Source: Leadbetterella lacunae (GTDB taxonomy: Bacteria; Bacteroidota; Bacteroidia; Cytophagales; Spirosomataceae). From it: a stretch of 64,000 nt of DNA. The position numbers were made by a program, and so were the translations under genes. The notes below the pieces were generated by a model that was given only the letters and a program-made list of their open reading frames with translations, searched no databases and was not told where the DNA came from. Below are positions 40,294 through 50,085 of this stretch, piece after piece. How positions within the stretch are numbered: the stretch's first letter is position 1; each line of letters begins with the position of its first letter. The DNA lies in NCBI RefSeq assembly GCF_042649125.1, contig NZ_JBHRYQ010000001.1:1798001-1862000 (forward strand), given 5' to 3'.

Positions 40294-41555
40294 CCGTACC
40301 AGTCTTTCCACCAGGTTTGCAGCGAGCGTTTTATTTCGTTTTCTCTTGCATTTTCGCCTGGCTCATATACTTTTTGACCTTTTAACTCATCTGGCATGAA
40401 GTTTTGCTGAGCAAAATTCCCTTGATAGTTATGTGAGTATTTATAATTTTTTCCATAGCCAATCTCTTTCATTAGTTTGGTTGGAGCGTTTCTTATATCT
40501 ATCGGAACTGGCAAATGAGACGTTTGCTCTGCCAACGCAATGGCCTTGTCTATGGCCACGTACGAGGCATTTGACTTTGGAGAAGTAGCCAAATATATGG
40601 CAGTTTGTGACAGAATAATTCGTCCTTCAGGATATCCGATTTTCATGATGGCATCCATACAAGAATTGGCCACCATCATGGCCGTAGGATTCGCCAAACC
40701 TACATCTTCAGAAGCTAAAATGAGCATTCTGCGGGCTATAAACTTGGGGTCTTCACCGGCCACTATCATTCGGGCCATCCAATACAAAGCCGCATTGGGA
40801 TCAGAACCCCTAATTGATTTAATAAAAGCCGAAATTATGTCATAATGCTGCTCACCTGACTTGTCGTACCTGGCTAAGTTCTTTTGAACTATTTCTTCTA
40901 CCAGTTCATCGCTTATCCTTATTTTTTCTAAACCCACTTGAGAATTTACGACCAACTCAAGAAGATTTAATAATTTTCGACCATCTCCTCCGCTGATTCT
41001 AAAGAGTGAATCGGTAGTGACCACCTCTATATTTTTTTCTTTTAGCCATGGATCCGTGGTTAGTGCCCTATTTAAAAGTCCAGATAATTCTTCTTTTCCA
41101 AATGCCTCTAAAATATATACCTGGGTTCGAGACAATAACGCGGAATTTACTTCAAACGAGGGGTTCTCTGTAGTAGCTCCTATCAGAGTCACTTGCCCTT
41201 TTTCTACTGCCCCCAAAAGGGCGTCTTGCTGAGACTTATTAAATCTATGTATCTCGTCTATGAAAAGAATAGGCGGAAACAAGCCAGAGGGCTTAGAGAG
41301 CACTTCTCGCAAGTCTTTGACCCCGGCACTGATTGCACTTAAACTATGAAATTGCCTTTTTGTAATTTCAGCCATCATAAGTGCCAGAGTTGTTTTGCCG
41401 ACTCCTGGAGGCCCCCACAAAATCATAGAAGGTACTATGCCAGACTCAAGTGCTCGTCTGAGTGGCTTTCCTTTTCCTAAAATATGTGATTGACCTATGT
41501 AATCGTCCAAGGTTCTTGGTCTTAACCTTTCGGCCAGCGGTGCATATGATTCCAA
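40287..41555 (-). CDS. rarA: Replication-associated recombination protein A (AAA+ ATPase)
   Basis: This 422-residue protein of the RarA/MgsA/WRNIP1 family acts at stalled replication forks. Walker A is GPPGVGKTT (48-56), Walker B is ILFIDEIHRF (96-105) with the NKSQQDALL extension, and sensor 1 is ATTENPSFE. The C-terminal half has the family's tetramerisation segments (YWMARMIVAGEDPKFIARR, EDVGLANP). Length and motif order are standard. It stands alone on the minus strand, facing the small membrane protein gene and divergent from the aldo/keto reductase gene. Confidence 0.96.
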   Translation of the reverse strand: MESYAPLAERLRPRTLDDYIGQSHILGKGKPLRRALESGIVPSMILWGPPGVGKTTLALMMAEITKRQFHSLSAISAGVKDLREVLSKPSGLFPPILFIDEIHRFNKSQQDALLGAVEKGQVTLIGATTENPSFEVNSALLSRTQVYILEAFGKEELSGLLNRALTTDPWLKEKNIEVVTTDSLFRISGGDGRKLLNLLELVVNSQVGLEKIRISDELVEEIVQKNLARYDKSGEQHYDIISAFIKSIRGSDPNAALYWMARMIVAGEDPKFIARRMLILASEDVGLANPTAMMVANSCMDAIMKIGYPEGRIILSQTAIYLATSPKSNASYVAIDKAIALAEQTSHLPVPIDIRNAPTKLMKEIGYGKNYKYSHNYQGNFAQQNFMPDELKGQKVYEPGENARENEIKRSLQTWWKDWYGY

Positions 41556-41661
41556 TTTGCTAATGTTTATTAATCAAAGTAAAGTTGGGCAAAGCAAAAT
41601 TAAATTCAAAATGAGAATGTGTTTTAAAATGATAGAAAAGTGTTTTTTTGACAATAATAAG

Positions 41662-41669
41662 TAACTTTG
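41662..41669 (+). promoter_or_regulatory. -7 promoter element for the aldo/keto reductase gene
   Basis: TAACTTTG matches TAnnTTTG and lies 22 bases before the ATG at 41692. A TTTG occurs only 11 bases upstream, closer than the usual -33 spacing, so only the -7 element is supported. Confidence 0.4.
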
Positions 41670-41691
41670 ATTATTCAATCAAAACATAAAA

Positions 41692-42678
41692 ATGAAATTT
41701 AGAACGCTAGGAAAAACAGGTATTCAGGTATCCGAAATCAGTTTGGGGACATGGCAAGTAGGTGGCAAATGGGGAAGTGATTTTGACCACAAATTGGCTC
41801 AAAAAATCCTGAACGAAGCTGCCGACCAAGGGATTAACTTTATAGACACCGCAGACGTTTACAGCGACGGCGAATCAGAAAAAGCAATTGCTGCTTTTTT
41901 GAAAACCAGAAAAGAAAGGTTTTATGTGGCCACCAAAAGTGGTAGACAAATAAACCCACATACAAACGAAGGTTACACGCCAGCAGTATTACGCAAATAT
42001 GTAGAAGATAGCCTAGGCAGGCTACAAGTGGACACCTTGGACCTTTTACAACTACATTGCCCACCTACTCAAGTGTTTTATAGACCGGAGATTTTTGAAG
42101 AATTTGATAAATTAAAACAAGAGGGTAAAGTACAAAACTTAGGCGTAAGTGTTGAGAAAATAGAAGAAGCTTTAAAGGCTATCAACTACGACAACGTTAC
42201 TACGGTGCAGATCATCTTCAATATGTTTAGGCAAAGACCTGCTGAGTTGTTTTTTGAACAAGCAAAAAAGAAAAACATAGGCGTGATAGTGCGTGTACCT
42301 TTGGCGAGTGGCCTATTAACCGGGAAATTCAACTCTAAATCAACCTTTAATGCAGGCGATCATCGATCATTCAACAGAAACGGTGAAATGTTTGATAAAG
42401 GCGAAACTTTCTCTGGTATAAATTATGAAACGGGATTAAGGGCGGTAGATGAGCTAAAAGCCGTTTTCCCAAAAAGAGAAAACTTGGCAATAGTAGCCTT
42501 AAAATGGATTTTGATGTTTGACCAAGTGAGCACAGTGATTCCGGGTGCTTCGAGACCAGAACAAGTAAGTCAAAACTTACAGGTCTTAAATGAGCCGCCA
42601 CTAACCGAAAGCGAGATGGAAGCAGTCAAAAATATCTATCAAAAATATTTCAGCAAAACCATTGAACACTGGTGGTAA
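41692..42678 (+). CDS. Aldo/keto reductase
   Basis: This 328-residue TIM-barrel oxidoreductase has the full catalytic tetrad: Asp52 and Tyr57 (IDTADVYSDGESE), Lys82 (ATKSG) and His122 (QLHCPP). The C-terminal NADPH-binding segment VIPGASRPEQVSQN is present. It belongs with YhdN/YccK-like bacterial members of the family. The physiological substrate is unknown. It is a single gene with its own -7 element and a shared bidirectional terminator with infC. Confidence 0.93.
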   Translation: MKFRTLGKTGIQVSEISLGTWQVGGKWGSDFDHKLAQKILNEAADQGINFIDTADVYSDGESEKAIAAFLKTRKERFYVATKSGRQINPHTNEGYTPAVLRKYVEDSLGRLQVDTLDLLQLHCPPTQVFYRPEIFEEFDKLKQEGKVQNLGVSVEKIEEALKAINYDNVTTVQIIFNMFRQRPAELFFEQAKKKNIGVIVRVPLASGLLTGKFNSKSTFNAGDHRSFNRNGEMFDKGETFSGINYETGLRAVDELKAVFPKRENLAIVALKWILMFDQVSTVIPGASRPEQVSQNLQVLNEPPLTESEMEAVKNIYQKYFSKTIEHWW

Positions 42679-42680
42679 TA

Positions 42681-42717
42681 CAAAAAAAATTAGCCGAGCA
42701 ATCGGCTAATTTTTTTG
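42681..42717. terminator. Bidirectional terminator between the aldo/keto reductase gene and infC
   Basis: ATTAGCCGA (42689-42697) and TCGGCTAAT (42702-42710) form a perfect 9-bp stem with a GCAA loop. It has eight A on the left and seven T on the right, so it can stop transcription from both sides. The infC stop codon (TAG, 42706-42708) lies inside the stem. Confidence 0.93.
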
Positions 42718-43263
42718 CTTAGGAGCAATTATTACTATTAATCTTTTTCCTTCCAATTTGGGCGGTGCCTCAGGCTTGCCTAATTCTTCGAGGTTCTTAA
42801 CAAACTTATCAAGTAACTCAAACCCTTGGTTTTTGAAGACTATTTGTCTACCAATAAACTGTACGTAAGCTTTTACTTTTGAATTTTCTTTCAAAAAGTT
42901 TTCAGCATGTTTAAGTTTAAAGTCGAAATCATGATCATCTGTTTGAGGACCAAATCTGATTTCTTTGATAACAGTTTTAGACTGTTTCGCCTTTAACTCT
43001 TTTTGCTTTTTCTTAATTTCATACTTAAACTTAGAATAATCCACTACTCTACAAACCGGTGGTTTAGAGTTAGGCACTATCTCAACAAGATCTAAATTCT
43101 GATCTTTGGCTATCTGAAGGGCTTGTGCAAAAGTAAAAACGCCTTGCTCTACGTTATCACCGACAAGTCTTACTTCTGCTAAACCTCTAATCTTTTCATT
43201 AATTCTATGTTCGTCTTCTTTTCTAACCGGTGGACGATACGGTCTTCTCATGTTTTTTGCCAT
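42706..43263 (-). CDS. infC: Translation initiation factor IF-3
   Basis: The 185-residue protein has the IF-3 N-terminal domain (about 18-88, with HRINEKI and PPVCRVVDYSKF), a Lys-rich linker, and the C-terminal 30S-binding domain (about 98-182, with VIKEIRFGPQTDDHDFDFKLKH). It prevents premature joining of ribosomal subunits and checks the start codon. It lies 62 bases downstream of thrS on the same strand. The usual following genes rpmI and rplT are absent: the terminator comes at once. The start is ATG; an internal ATG four codons later is also possible. Confidence 0.97.
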   Translation of the reverse strand: MAKNMRRPYRPPVRKEDEHRINEKIRGLAEVRLVGDNVEQGVFTFAQALQIAKDQNLDLVEIVPNSKPPVCRVVDYSKFKYEIKKKQKELKAKQSKTVIKEIRFGPQTDDHDFDFKLKHAENFLKENSKVKAYVQFIGRQIVFKNQGFELLDKFVKNLEELGKPEAPPKLEGKRLIVIIAPKQKN

Positions 43264-43325
43264 TAAAAATATTTAAAAGTGAGATGTTGCGATATCAAAA
43301 TACCGTCAAATTTATTATTAAGTTT

Positions 43326-45275
43326 TTAATTATTCCCAAATTTAGGAATATTTTTATTTATTTCATTCTTAGCGAATTCCACAAATTCTGCAATTGTGAA
43401 ACTCCCTAAATCTCCTTCTCCTTTTTTCCTTAGCGAAACTTTACCTTCTTCTTGTTCTTTTTCACCAACGATTAACATCAAAGGTACTTTATTTACTTCC
43501 GCATCACGAATTTTTCTTCCGATTTTTTCTGCTCTATGATCTACATATCCCCTAATGTCGTGCTCTTGCAATTCTAAAAATACTTCGTTGCAATAATCTT
43601 CAAATTTTTCAGAGATAGGCAATATCGCGATTTGCTCGGGCGACAACCAGAACGGGAAGTTACCCGCCGTGTTCTCAATCAAAATAGCAATAAAACGCTC
43701 CATAGAACCAAACGGTGCTCTGTGTATCATCACAGGTCTATGCTTGGCATTATCAGCTCCGTTATATTCTAACTCGAATCGGTTTGGCAACTGATAATCT
43801 ACCTGAATAGTTCCTAACTGCCATTTACGACCCAAGGCGTCTTTTACCATAAAGTCTAACTTAGGGCCATAAAACGCGGCTTCGCCGTATTCTACAACTG
43901 TATCTAAGCCTTTGTCTGCTGCAGCATTAATAATCGCAGCCTCAGCTTTGTCCCAATCTGCATCAGAACCAATGTATTTTGATCTATTTTCTTTGCTTCT
44001 AAGCGATATCTGAGCACTATAATTTTCAAAACCTAATGATTTAAATACATAAAGCACTAAATCAATTACTTTTTTAAACTCAGCCTCTACTTGGTCGTTG
44101 GCACAGAAAATATGGGCGTCGTCTTGTGTAAAGCCTCTTACACGAGTTAAACCATGCAATTCGCCACTTTGTTCATATCTATATACAGTACCAAACTCAG
44201 CAAGTCTCAAAGGCAAGTCCCTGTAACTACGCGGGCGAGCCTTGAAAATCTCACAGTGATGAGGGCAGTTCATTGGTTTTAACATAAACTCCTCTCCTTC
44301 TTCTGGTGTTCTGATCGGCTGAAACGAATCCTCACCGTACTTTTCCCAGTGACCTGAAGTGATATAAAGCTGCTTGCTACCAATATGTGGTGTAACCACG
44401 GGCTGATAGCCAGATCGCAACTGAGCTTTTTTAAGGAAGTTTTCTAATCTTTCTCTGAGCATTGCACCTTTGGGCAACCATAGCGGCAATCCTTTCCCTA
44501 CTTTATCCGAAAAAGTAAATAGATCTAACTCCGCTCCAAGCTTACGATGGTCACGGCGTTTGGCTTCTTCGAGCATAGTCAAATACTCATCCAATTCTTT
44601 TGCTTTTGGAAAAGTAATACCATACACACGAGTCATCATTTTGTTGTTTTGATCACCCTTAAAATATGCCGCAGACACGTTCATTATTTTTGCAGCCTTT
44701 ATGTAACTCGTGTTCGGAATGTGCGGCCCTCTACATAAGTCGGTAAAGTTACCTTGTTTGTAAAGTGTAATTTGACCATCCTCTAAACCAGACAAAAGGT
44801 CTAATTTATATTCGTCGCCTTTTTCTTCAAAATAAGCTACAGCGTCTGCTTTCGAAATTGGAATACGCTCAAACGCACTTTTGGTACGAGCCAACTCCAA
44901 CATTTTGTCTTCTATTTTTTTAAAATCATCAGATGAAATAGTTTCACCAGCGGTATCTATATCGTAGTAAAAACCATTTTCTACCGGAGGTCCAACCCAA
45001 AACTTAACTCCTGGATAGATAGCCTCCAATGCCTCAGCCATAAGGTGAGCCGATGAGTGCCAAAACGTAGATTTACCGTCGAGGTCGTTCCAAGTTAGTA
45101 ACTGAACCGTGGCATCCGCCGTAATCGGGGTATTTGAGTCTTTTACTTCCCCATTTATTTTAGCTGCCAACACATTTCTGGCTAAACCTTCGCTTATAGA
45201 AAGGGCCACGTCCATAGGACTTGCACCACTTTCAAACTCTCTAACACTTCCGTCCGGTAAGGTAATTTTAATCAT
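43326..45275 (-). CDS. thrS: Threonine-tRNA ligase
   Basis: The 649-residue class II synthetase has all its domains: TGS (1-61), the editing domain with HSSAH (His73, His77), the catalytic core with the zinc Cys in MNCPHHCEIF (about residue 336) and the motif 2 region FGTVYRYEQSGELHGL TRVR, and the anticodon-binding domain from about 545. It charges tRNA-Thr. It lies 7 bases downstream of a TPR lipoprotein gene and upstream of infC, so the three are probably cotranscribed. No T-box-like leader is visible upstream of it. Confidence 0.97.
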   Translation of the reverse strand: MIKITLPDGSVREFESGASPMDVALSISEGLARNVLAAKINGEVKDSNTPITADATVQLLTWNDLDGKSTFWHSSAHLMAEALEAIYPGVKFWVGPPVENGFYYDIDTAGETISSDDFKKIEDKMLELARTKSAFERIPISKADAVAYFEEKGDEYKLDLLSGLEDGQITLYKQGNFTDLCRGPHIPNTSYIKAAKIMNVSAAYFKGDQNNKMMTRVYGITFPKAKELDEYLTMLEEAKRRDHRKLGAELDLFTFSDKVGKGLPLWLPKGAMLRERLENFLKKAQLRSGYQPVVTPHIGSKQLYITSGHWEKYGEDSFQPIRTPEEGEEFMLKPMNCPHHCEIFKARPRSYRDLPLRLAEFGTVYRYEQSGELHGLTRVRGFTQDDAHIFCANDQVEAEFKKVIDLVLYVFKSLGFENYSAQISLRSKENRSKYIGSDADWDKAEAAIINAAADKGLDTVVEYGEAAFYGPKLDFMVKDALGRKWQLGTIQVDYQLPNRFELEYNGADNAKHRPVMIHRAPFGSMERFIAILIENTAGNFPFWLSPEQIAILPISEKFEDYCNEVFLELQEHDIRGYVDHRAEKIGRKIRDAEVNKVPLMLIVGEKEQEEGKVSLRKKGEGDLGSFTIAEFVEFAKNEINKNIPKFGNN

Positions 45276-45281
45276 CTTCTA

Positions 45282-46502
45282 TTAATTTCTTGTACTGTCT
45301 TTTCCTATTATAACCGTTGTTCTTTTCTGAATTTTCTCAATATTTCCAATTGAGCCACCAAATATTCTTCTTTCAGGCTCTGGCTTTTCTTTCAAATTAG
45401 CATTTTGGTCATTTTCTTCTTTATATTTCCTGTTTAACCTATATTGGTTTTGAGCCTCATATATCCTTGCGAGCTCATCGAGCTTATAATTATACCTATT
45501 CAAATCATATACCAAAGTCTTATTATTCGGTTCAATTTTAATAGCTTTTTCTATATTTTCTTTGGCCGCATTAAAATTATCTTGTGCTTCGTAAACTGCC
45601 GCTAATTTTTGCAAAGGTTCAATGTTTTCAGGTTCTACATTTGACCATTTATTAAAAATAGCCTGAGCACCCGAATAATTTTTTGTTTTAAAGTAAAGCA
45701 TCCCTATTTTGCCCAAAACATCATTCCGATTTGGTTCTAATTTAAAAAACGCCTCAAATACATGCCTTGCAGAATCTAAAGCACCCGCTTTTTCAAGTAT
45801 TAGTGCTTTGTTGTAAACCATTTCTTTTTTCTTCGGGAAGTTTTTTATCACTTGCTCATTGAGCACCAAAGCAGAGTCTATCTTATTTATACCCGTATAA
45901 ATCTTAATCAGCTGATCGTAGGTTTCAAAGTTGTTCTTTTGATACGTGAGCGATTTATTTAAATTCATAATGGCAGATAAGGTATCTCCTTGCCTTGCAA
46001 GATTCTTCCCTTTTACCAAAAATATATCGTAGTTATATGGATATGTTTCATGGGCCTTTTTCAAATACTCGTCTGCTTTCGCAAAGTTTTTATTTCTACT
46101 ATAAAGTTCCGCTATTAAAACATCAAGTTCAGGCTGTTCAAAATTCTGATTTTCGGCAGCAAGAGCATTTTCTAAAGCTTCTTTTTTATAGAGCTTACTT
46201 TGAATTTTTGCTTTTTCAAATAAATAAAGACCCGAATTTGGATTTAGACGCTCGGCTCTGTTTATGTCTACCAAAGCATCGGCATAGTTTTCTATTTTTT
46301 CGTGCAGCATAGCACGCTTATAATAATTAACCGGGTTGCTCGGATTGTTTTTGATCGCATCTGAAAGTATACTCAAAGCCGCCAAGTGCTGATTTTCATC
46401 GCTTTCAAGGGTAGAAGTAGGCAAAGCGAATTTGTCTCTCCCATCACTTGAGCAAGAAATAAGAAAACCTAAACACAAAAAAGTAAGAAAAAATAAACGC
46501 AT
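45282..46502 (-). CDS. TPR-repeat lipoprotein
   Basis: The start is taken at the ATG at 46502, because the peptide then opens with a lipoprotein signal (MRLFFLTFLCLGFLISC, Cys17). An upstream in-frame start at 46559 adds 19 residues before the signal. The remainder (to 406 residues) is a chain of about nine tetratricopeptide repeats with the usual spacing, for example NPVNYYKRAMLHEK, SGLYLFEKAKIQ and NKTLVYDLNRYNYKL. The tail is charged. TPR lipoproteins in Bacteroidota often serve in envelope assembly or gliding, but no specific role is visible here. It leads the thrS-infC run at only 7 bases. Confidence 0.88.
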   Translation of the reverse strand: MRLFFLTFLCLGFLISCSSDGRDKFALPTSTLESDENQHLAALSILSDAIKNNPSNPVNYYKRAMLHEKIENYADALVDINRAERLNPNSGLYLFEKAKIQSKLYKKEALENALAAENQNFEQPELDVLIAELYSRNKNFAKADEYLKKAHETYPYNYDIFLVKGKNLARQGDTLSAIMNLNKSLTYQKNNFETYDQLIKIYTGINKIDSALVLNEQVIKNFPKKKEMVYNKALILEKAGALDSARHVFEAFFKLEPNRNDVLGKIGMLYFKTKNYSGAQAIFNKWSNVEPENIEPLQKLAAVYEAQDNFNAAKENIEKAIKIEPNNKTLVYDLNRYNYKLDELARIYEAQNQYRLNRKYKEENDQNANLKEKPEPERRIFGGSIGNIEKIQKRTTVIIGKDSTRN

Positions 46503-46613
46503 CAGTGCTTTTTTACCATACAAAACACAAAAATCCGAATTTTTTAACAAATGATACACATCGAACGGATATATTATTAAAAAAAATAGAAGAAACTCTT
46601 ATAAACTAAAAAT

Positions 46614-48155
46614 TCAAGAGCCTGAAGCCACTTTTGTAAGGTAAATCGTCCTTCGGATTTGCGTATACGTATTATTTGACTTTTTAGGCTTCCTTCTTTT
46701 AGGTTTATCGTTTTCTATAGGTTTTAAAGAAATGGCCTCGACTTTATTTTTACTTCCTTCAGCCAAAAAATAATCGCCGTACCAATAATTAACGTAGTCG
46801 TAAGAAGGCAAGTAAAGTTTAGTTTTGTCTGTTATTTTCTCTTCGGTGAGTTTATATAAAATGGGTTTAGTGCCAATATTGAAATTTTGAGTAGCCAAGT
46901 TTCCTTGTGCACAATACCCAACAGAGCCATTTTGATTAAAACTGATGGTTGAGCCCAACTGCGTATTTAACAAATTGATATCTATCCTGTGTTTTTCTAC
47001 CAAATCGCCTGTTTGACTGGTTATCAGCATAACTCCCGAAAGGTAATTGTAACCCGCAAAAACCGACCTAGACTGACTTCGGTTGTTACGGCCAAACAAA
47101 CCGCCAACGCCGAAACTGTTTTGATTGTTGTACGCAGGATTATTATACGAACTGCTGATATTGGAATACTCTGGTTTAAAAAACACACCTCCTGAAATTA
47201 TACTTTCATGGTGAACAATGGGCGTGTGAACCAAAAAACTAAATTGCGACATTATCTTTTTTATGTCATCGGCTTTAAACTGAGGTGTTCCTTCTAAAAG
47301 TTTAGTGAATGAATTGTAAGACCCTTCTCCTTTCTTGTTTAAATTTTTATCTAAGAAACTTATATAAAGGCCTTTATCACCAGTATTTGACTGATAAACT
47401 CCACTTAGCACAAACTCGCCATTGTCTTTCTCTCCTACTTTTACGGTAATCGGAAAACGTCCTTTGCTTTGCGTAATCCTAGTGGTTTTCAGGGTATCTA
47501 AATTCAAATCATATACACTTGCCACCAAAAAAGCGTCTTTGGTAAATTCTCCTTTCTTTTTCCTTTCATTTGCATACCCCACAGTTTTCACTGCCCAAAA
47601 AGCCCTGATTTTCTTTTCTTCTTCAATATATTTTATCCCTTGATTGTTAACTTTACCCAGTATTTTTCCAGAAACTAAACTTCCTTTTTCAGTTTCAAAA
47701 TCGTAGATATAAAAAGCCGCTCCTTCTTGATTGCTTCCCGCCAAATATATTTTTTTATCTACCATCACAAAATCCTGATCTAAGAAATAATCTCTCAGTT
47801 CAAACCCTTTATTATAAGACTGTCCGGAATTTAAATCAAAAACAAATACTTGATAATAAAGGCCTTGGGTTTCTCTAAAAAGAAAAGTTATTTTTTCTTT
47901 ATCTATAAAATACGAAGTTGATTTTCGCTCTACATCCAAAAAAACATCGGTGGCCCACTGCTGTTTTAGGTTTTCGTCAAACTTATAAATACGGGCTCGG
48001 GTAATATCTGTTTTTACAAATAATAGCACGCCTTTGTCTCCTAGCGAAATAGTCTGCTGCCATGACGGCTTGCCCACCACTTCCAATTGAACATTGTTAA
48101 TCAATTGAGCATTTGCGAACGAGCCAACCAAGAAAAACAGAAGAAAAAAACGCAT
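46614..48155 (-). CDS. Secreted protein of unknown function, paralogue of its upstream neighbour
   Basis: The 513-residue protein has a signal peptide ending ANAQ (cut after about residue 16). The body is a series of beta-rich segments that suggest a propeller-like fold (DKGVLLFVKTD, RIYKFDENLKQQWATDV, IYLAGSNQEGAAFYIYDF). The C-terminus has NYWYGDYFLAEGS and then a basic stretch, KPKRRKPKKS. It resembles the gene directly upstream (49680-48157) in length, layout and motifs (RIYKFDENLKQQW against MRKFDKNLSILWD; YWYGDYFL against HWYGNYFL). I know no named family. It is the last gene of a minus-strand run with EVE and DUF2452 genes. Confidence 0.75.
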   Translation of the reverse strand: MRFFLLFFLVGSFANAQLINNVQLEVVGKPSWQQTISLGDKGVLLFVKTDITRARIYKFDENLKQQWATDVFLDVERKSTSYFIDKEKITFLFRETQGLYYQVFVFDLNSGQSYNKGFELRDYFLDQDFVMVDKKIYLAGSNQEGAAFYIYDFETEKGSLVSGKILGKVNNQGIKYIEEEKKIRAFWAVKTVGYANERKKKGEFTKDAFLVASVYDLNLDTLKTTRITQSKGRFPITVKVGEKDNGEFVLSGVYQSNTGDKGLYISFLDKNLNKKGEGSYNSFTKLLEGTPQFKADDIKKIMSQFSFLVHTPIVHHESIISGGVFFKPEYSNISSSYNNPAYNNQNSFGVGGLFGRNNRSQSRSVFAGYNYLSGVMLITSQTGDLVEKHRIDINLLNTQLGSTISFNQNGSVGYCAQGNLATQNFNIGTKPILYKLTEEKITDKTKLYLPSYDYVNYWYGDYFLAEGSKNKVEAISLKPIENDKPKRRKPKKSNNTYTQIRRTIYLTKVASGS

Positions 48156-48156
48156 A

Positions 48157-49680
48157 CTAATAGGCTATTTTTTGAATAAAGCAGTTCATTTTAAAAGAAT
48201 TGCTTCCACTAGGATTTTTAACTACCCCCCAATTTAGAAAATAATTGCCGTACCAGTGTTCGAAATTGTCGAGGTCAGCTTTGCGTTTACCAACCATAGC
48301 TTCATCCAATTCTTTGGTTATAGTAGAATTCTTAATTTCGTCTCCCTGGTTATTGAGTTCTTTTACCAAAAGTTTGTCTTGACTGATATAAGACATCACC
48401 GGTTTATTGTCGTTTTCAGAAACTTTTAGGTGTGCTTTTAAATCATAATACTTTAAGTTTTTGTAAGTCACGGACTTGTCCCAAACTATATTCCCCTCGT
48501 TATTTATACTCAAAGACAAACCCTCAATATATCTGAAACCATCAAAAAACTGGCCGTTGCGAGTGTTATATCCCGACATCATGGCGTTATTGTAAAAATA
48601 ATTATTTCTCAAATACTGCCTACCCCAAATAGAAGATTGATAATAAAGTGGATTACCGAAAAACGGTGACCCGTAATTATTTGAGCGATACTCGGGCACA
48701 AAAACCTCTGCCGAGATAACCAAGTTTTCGTTTATTTTCAATAATTCATTGATATGTAGACGGTAGCTAAACCGATACTCTCCCCCTTTCTTTTTTCTTT
48801 TGGCTACCTGCTTTGTGATTTTCTCTTGTTGTTTTTCACTCAAAAAGTTAAAAAAACTACTCAGTTGGTCAAAACTGTAGTACCGCGTACTAAAACCTTT
48901 TGTGGTATTGGTGATATACAAACCTTGCGAATTATTGGAATCATCTCGCGAGCTATTTGCTAAACCATAATTTCCAACTAAGAATTTTTGTCCTTCAAGT
49001 TCAAAATATTTCGTACTTAAAAACTCGAAACCATCTTTGGCTTGTAGATTTTTTGAGGCCAATAGTTTTCCCATAAAACTATAGGTTCTGACAATCAGCT
49101 CTGTTTTTTTCCGAGATTTATTTAAAAACGAAACTTGAACCGCGTCTTTGTCAATCACAATGTCTTGCACCACAGTTTGTCCCTTCAGATTGGCAGAAAT
49201 GTACCTCACAGAATTGGTTGAGGGTTCGTAAAATATTAAAATGGGTTCATTTTTGACATTGCCTGATATACAAATCAAATCATCAGAGGCTTTAAAATCA
49301 TTTACTTCAAGACCTTGAAGGGCTTTGATATTGAACTTTTGACTAGCTGCAAATGAGGTGGAAACTTTTATTACATTTAATGTATTTGAAGATCTGGAAT
49401 CAAGCAGCAGATACATAAACTTGTCGTCAACAAATTCTTCTAAAAAATCAGCTCTATTGGGCAAGTCTGTGTCTATATCCCACAAAATGGAAAGGTTTTT
49501 GTCAAATTTCCGCATAACCAAACGGCCATCGGGTGCTTTGTCTAATACAATAAGCCCTTTTTCTTTTAAGTTAACCACCCGAACCAAATTCGAGCTTCCA
49601 CTTATTCCTACTTGAACCATGTTTTGACCAAAACTTATTGTGGCCAAAAACAACATAAACACGAGTGCTTTAAACTTCAT
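48157..49680 (-). CDS. Secreted protein of unknown function, paralogue of its downstream neighbour
   Basis: The 507-residue protein has a signal peptide ending SFGQ (about residue 19). It is beta-rich, with the pattern RKFDKNLSILWD near residue 50 and HWYGNYFLNWGVV near the C-terminus, both shared with the adjacent 513-residue protein one base downstream. A Tyr/Asn-rich segment (GSPFFGNPLYYQSS to NNYFYNNAMM, about 340-380) has a counterpart in the paralogue (NPAYNNQNSFGVGGLF). The pair looks like a tandem duplication that has diverged. The start overlaps the end of the EVE gene by 11 bases. Function is unknown; the location should be periplasm or outer membrane. Confidence 0.75.
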   Translation of the reverse strand: MKFKALVFMLFLATISFGQNMVQVGISGSSNLVRVVNLKEKGLIVLDKAPDGRLVMRKFDKNLSILWDIDTDLPNRADFLEEFVDDKFMYLLLDSRSSNTLNVIKVSTSFAASQKFNIKALQGLEVNDFKASDDLICISGNVKNEPILIFYEPSTNSVRYISANLKGQTVVQDIVIDKDAVQVSFLNKSRKKTELIVRTYSFMGKLLASKNLQAKDGFEFLSTKYFELEGQKFLVGNYGLANSSRDDSNNSQGLYITNTTKGFSTRYYSFDQLSSFFNFLSEKQQEKITKQVAKRKKKGGEYRFSYRLHINELLKINENLVISAEVFVPEYRSNNYGSPFFGNPLYYQSSIWGRQYLRNNYFYNNAMMSGYNTRNGQFFDGFRYIEGLSLSINNEGNIVWDKSVTYKNLKYYDLKAHLKVSENDNKPVMSYISQDKLLVKELNNQGDEIKNSTITKELDEAMVGKRKADLDNFEHWYGNYFLNWGVVKNPSGSNSFKMNCFIQKIAY

Positions 49681-50080
49681 TTGCTAAATACATTATTCTA
49701 TCGAACTCCTCTGGCTTTATGGGCATTACAGAAAGTCGTGATTGTTTCAAAAGCGAAATATCGCTTAGGTTTGGGTCTGTTTTTATTTTAGTTAAAGATA
49801 CCGGTTCTGCAAGTTTTTTAACTGGAGCTAACTCCACCACCACCCAACGCGGATCTTCGGTGGTTGGGTCTTGGTAGCTTTCTTTTACTACTTTAGCCAG
49901 GCCTACTATTTCCATTCCTTTGTTAGAATGATAAAAAAACACCAAGTCGTTTTCTGACATGGCCTTTAGGTTATTGCGAGCCTGATAATTTCGCACTCCA
50001 TCCCAAATATCTCTGCCTTTACTAACGAAAAAATCCCACGAATATGTATCTGGTTCAGATTTTACTAGCCAATAATTCAT
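49670..50080 (-). CDS. EVE domain protein
   Basis: This 136-residue protein is a single EVE (PUA-like) domain, known from the thymocyte nuclear protein 1 family. It opens with NYWLVKSEPDTYSWDFF and contains IWDGVRNYQARNNLKAM and VFFYHSNKG, which are diagnostic. EVE domains are thought to bind modified bases in RNA or DNA. It overlaps the next gene by 11 bases and starts 5 bases after the DUF2452 stop, so it is translated as part of a four-gene run. Confidence 0.94.
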   Translation of the reverse strand: MNYWLVKSEPDTYSWDFFVSKGRDIWDGVRNYQARNNLKAMSENDLVFFYHSNKGMEIVGLAKVVKESYQDPTTEDPRWVVVELAPVKKLAEPVSLTKIKTDPNLSDISLLKQSRLSVMPIKPEEFDRIMYLANEV

Positions 50081-50085
50081 AAATA

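Noticed and set aside
43326..45400. T-box or leader regulation of thrS
   Set aside because: Only 7 bases separate thrS from the upstream TPR gene and no T-box-like sequence is visible.
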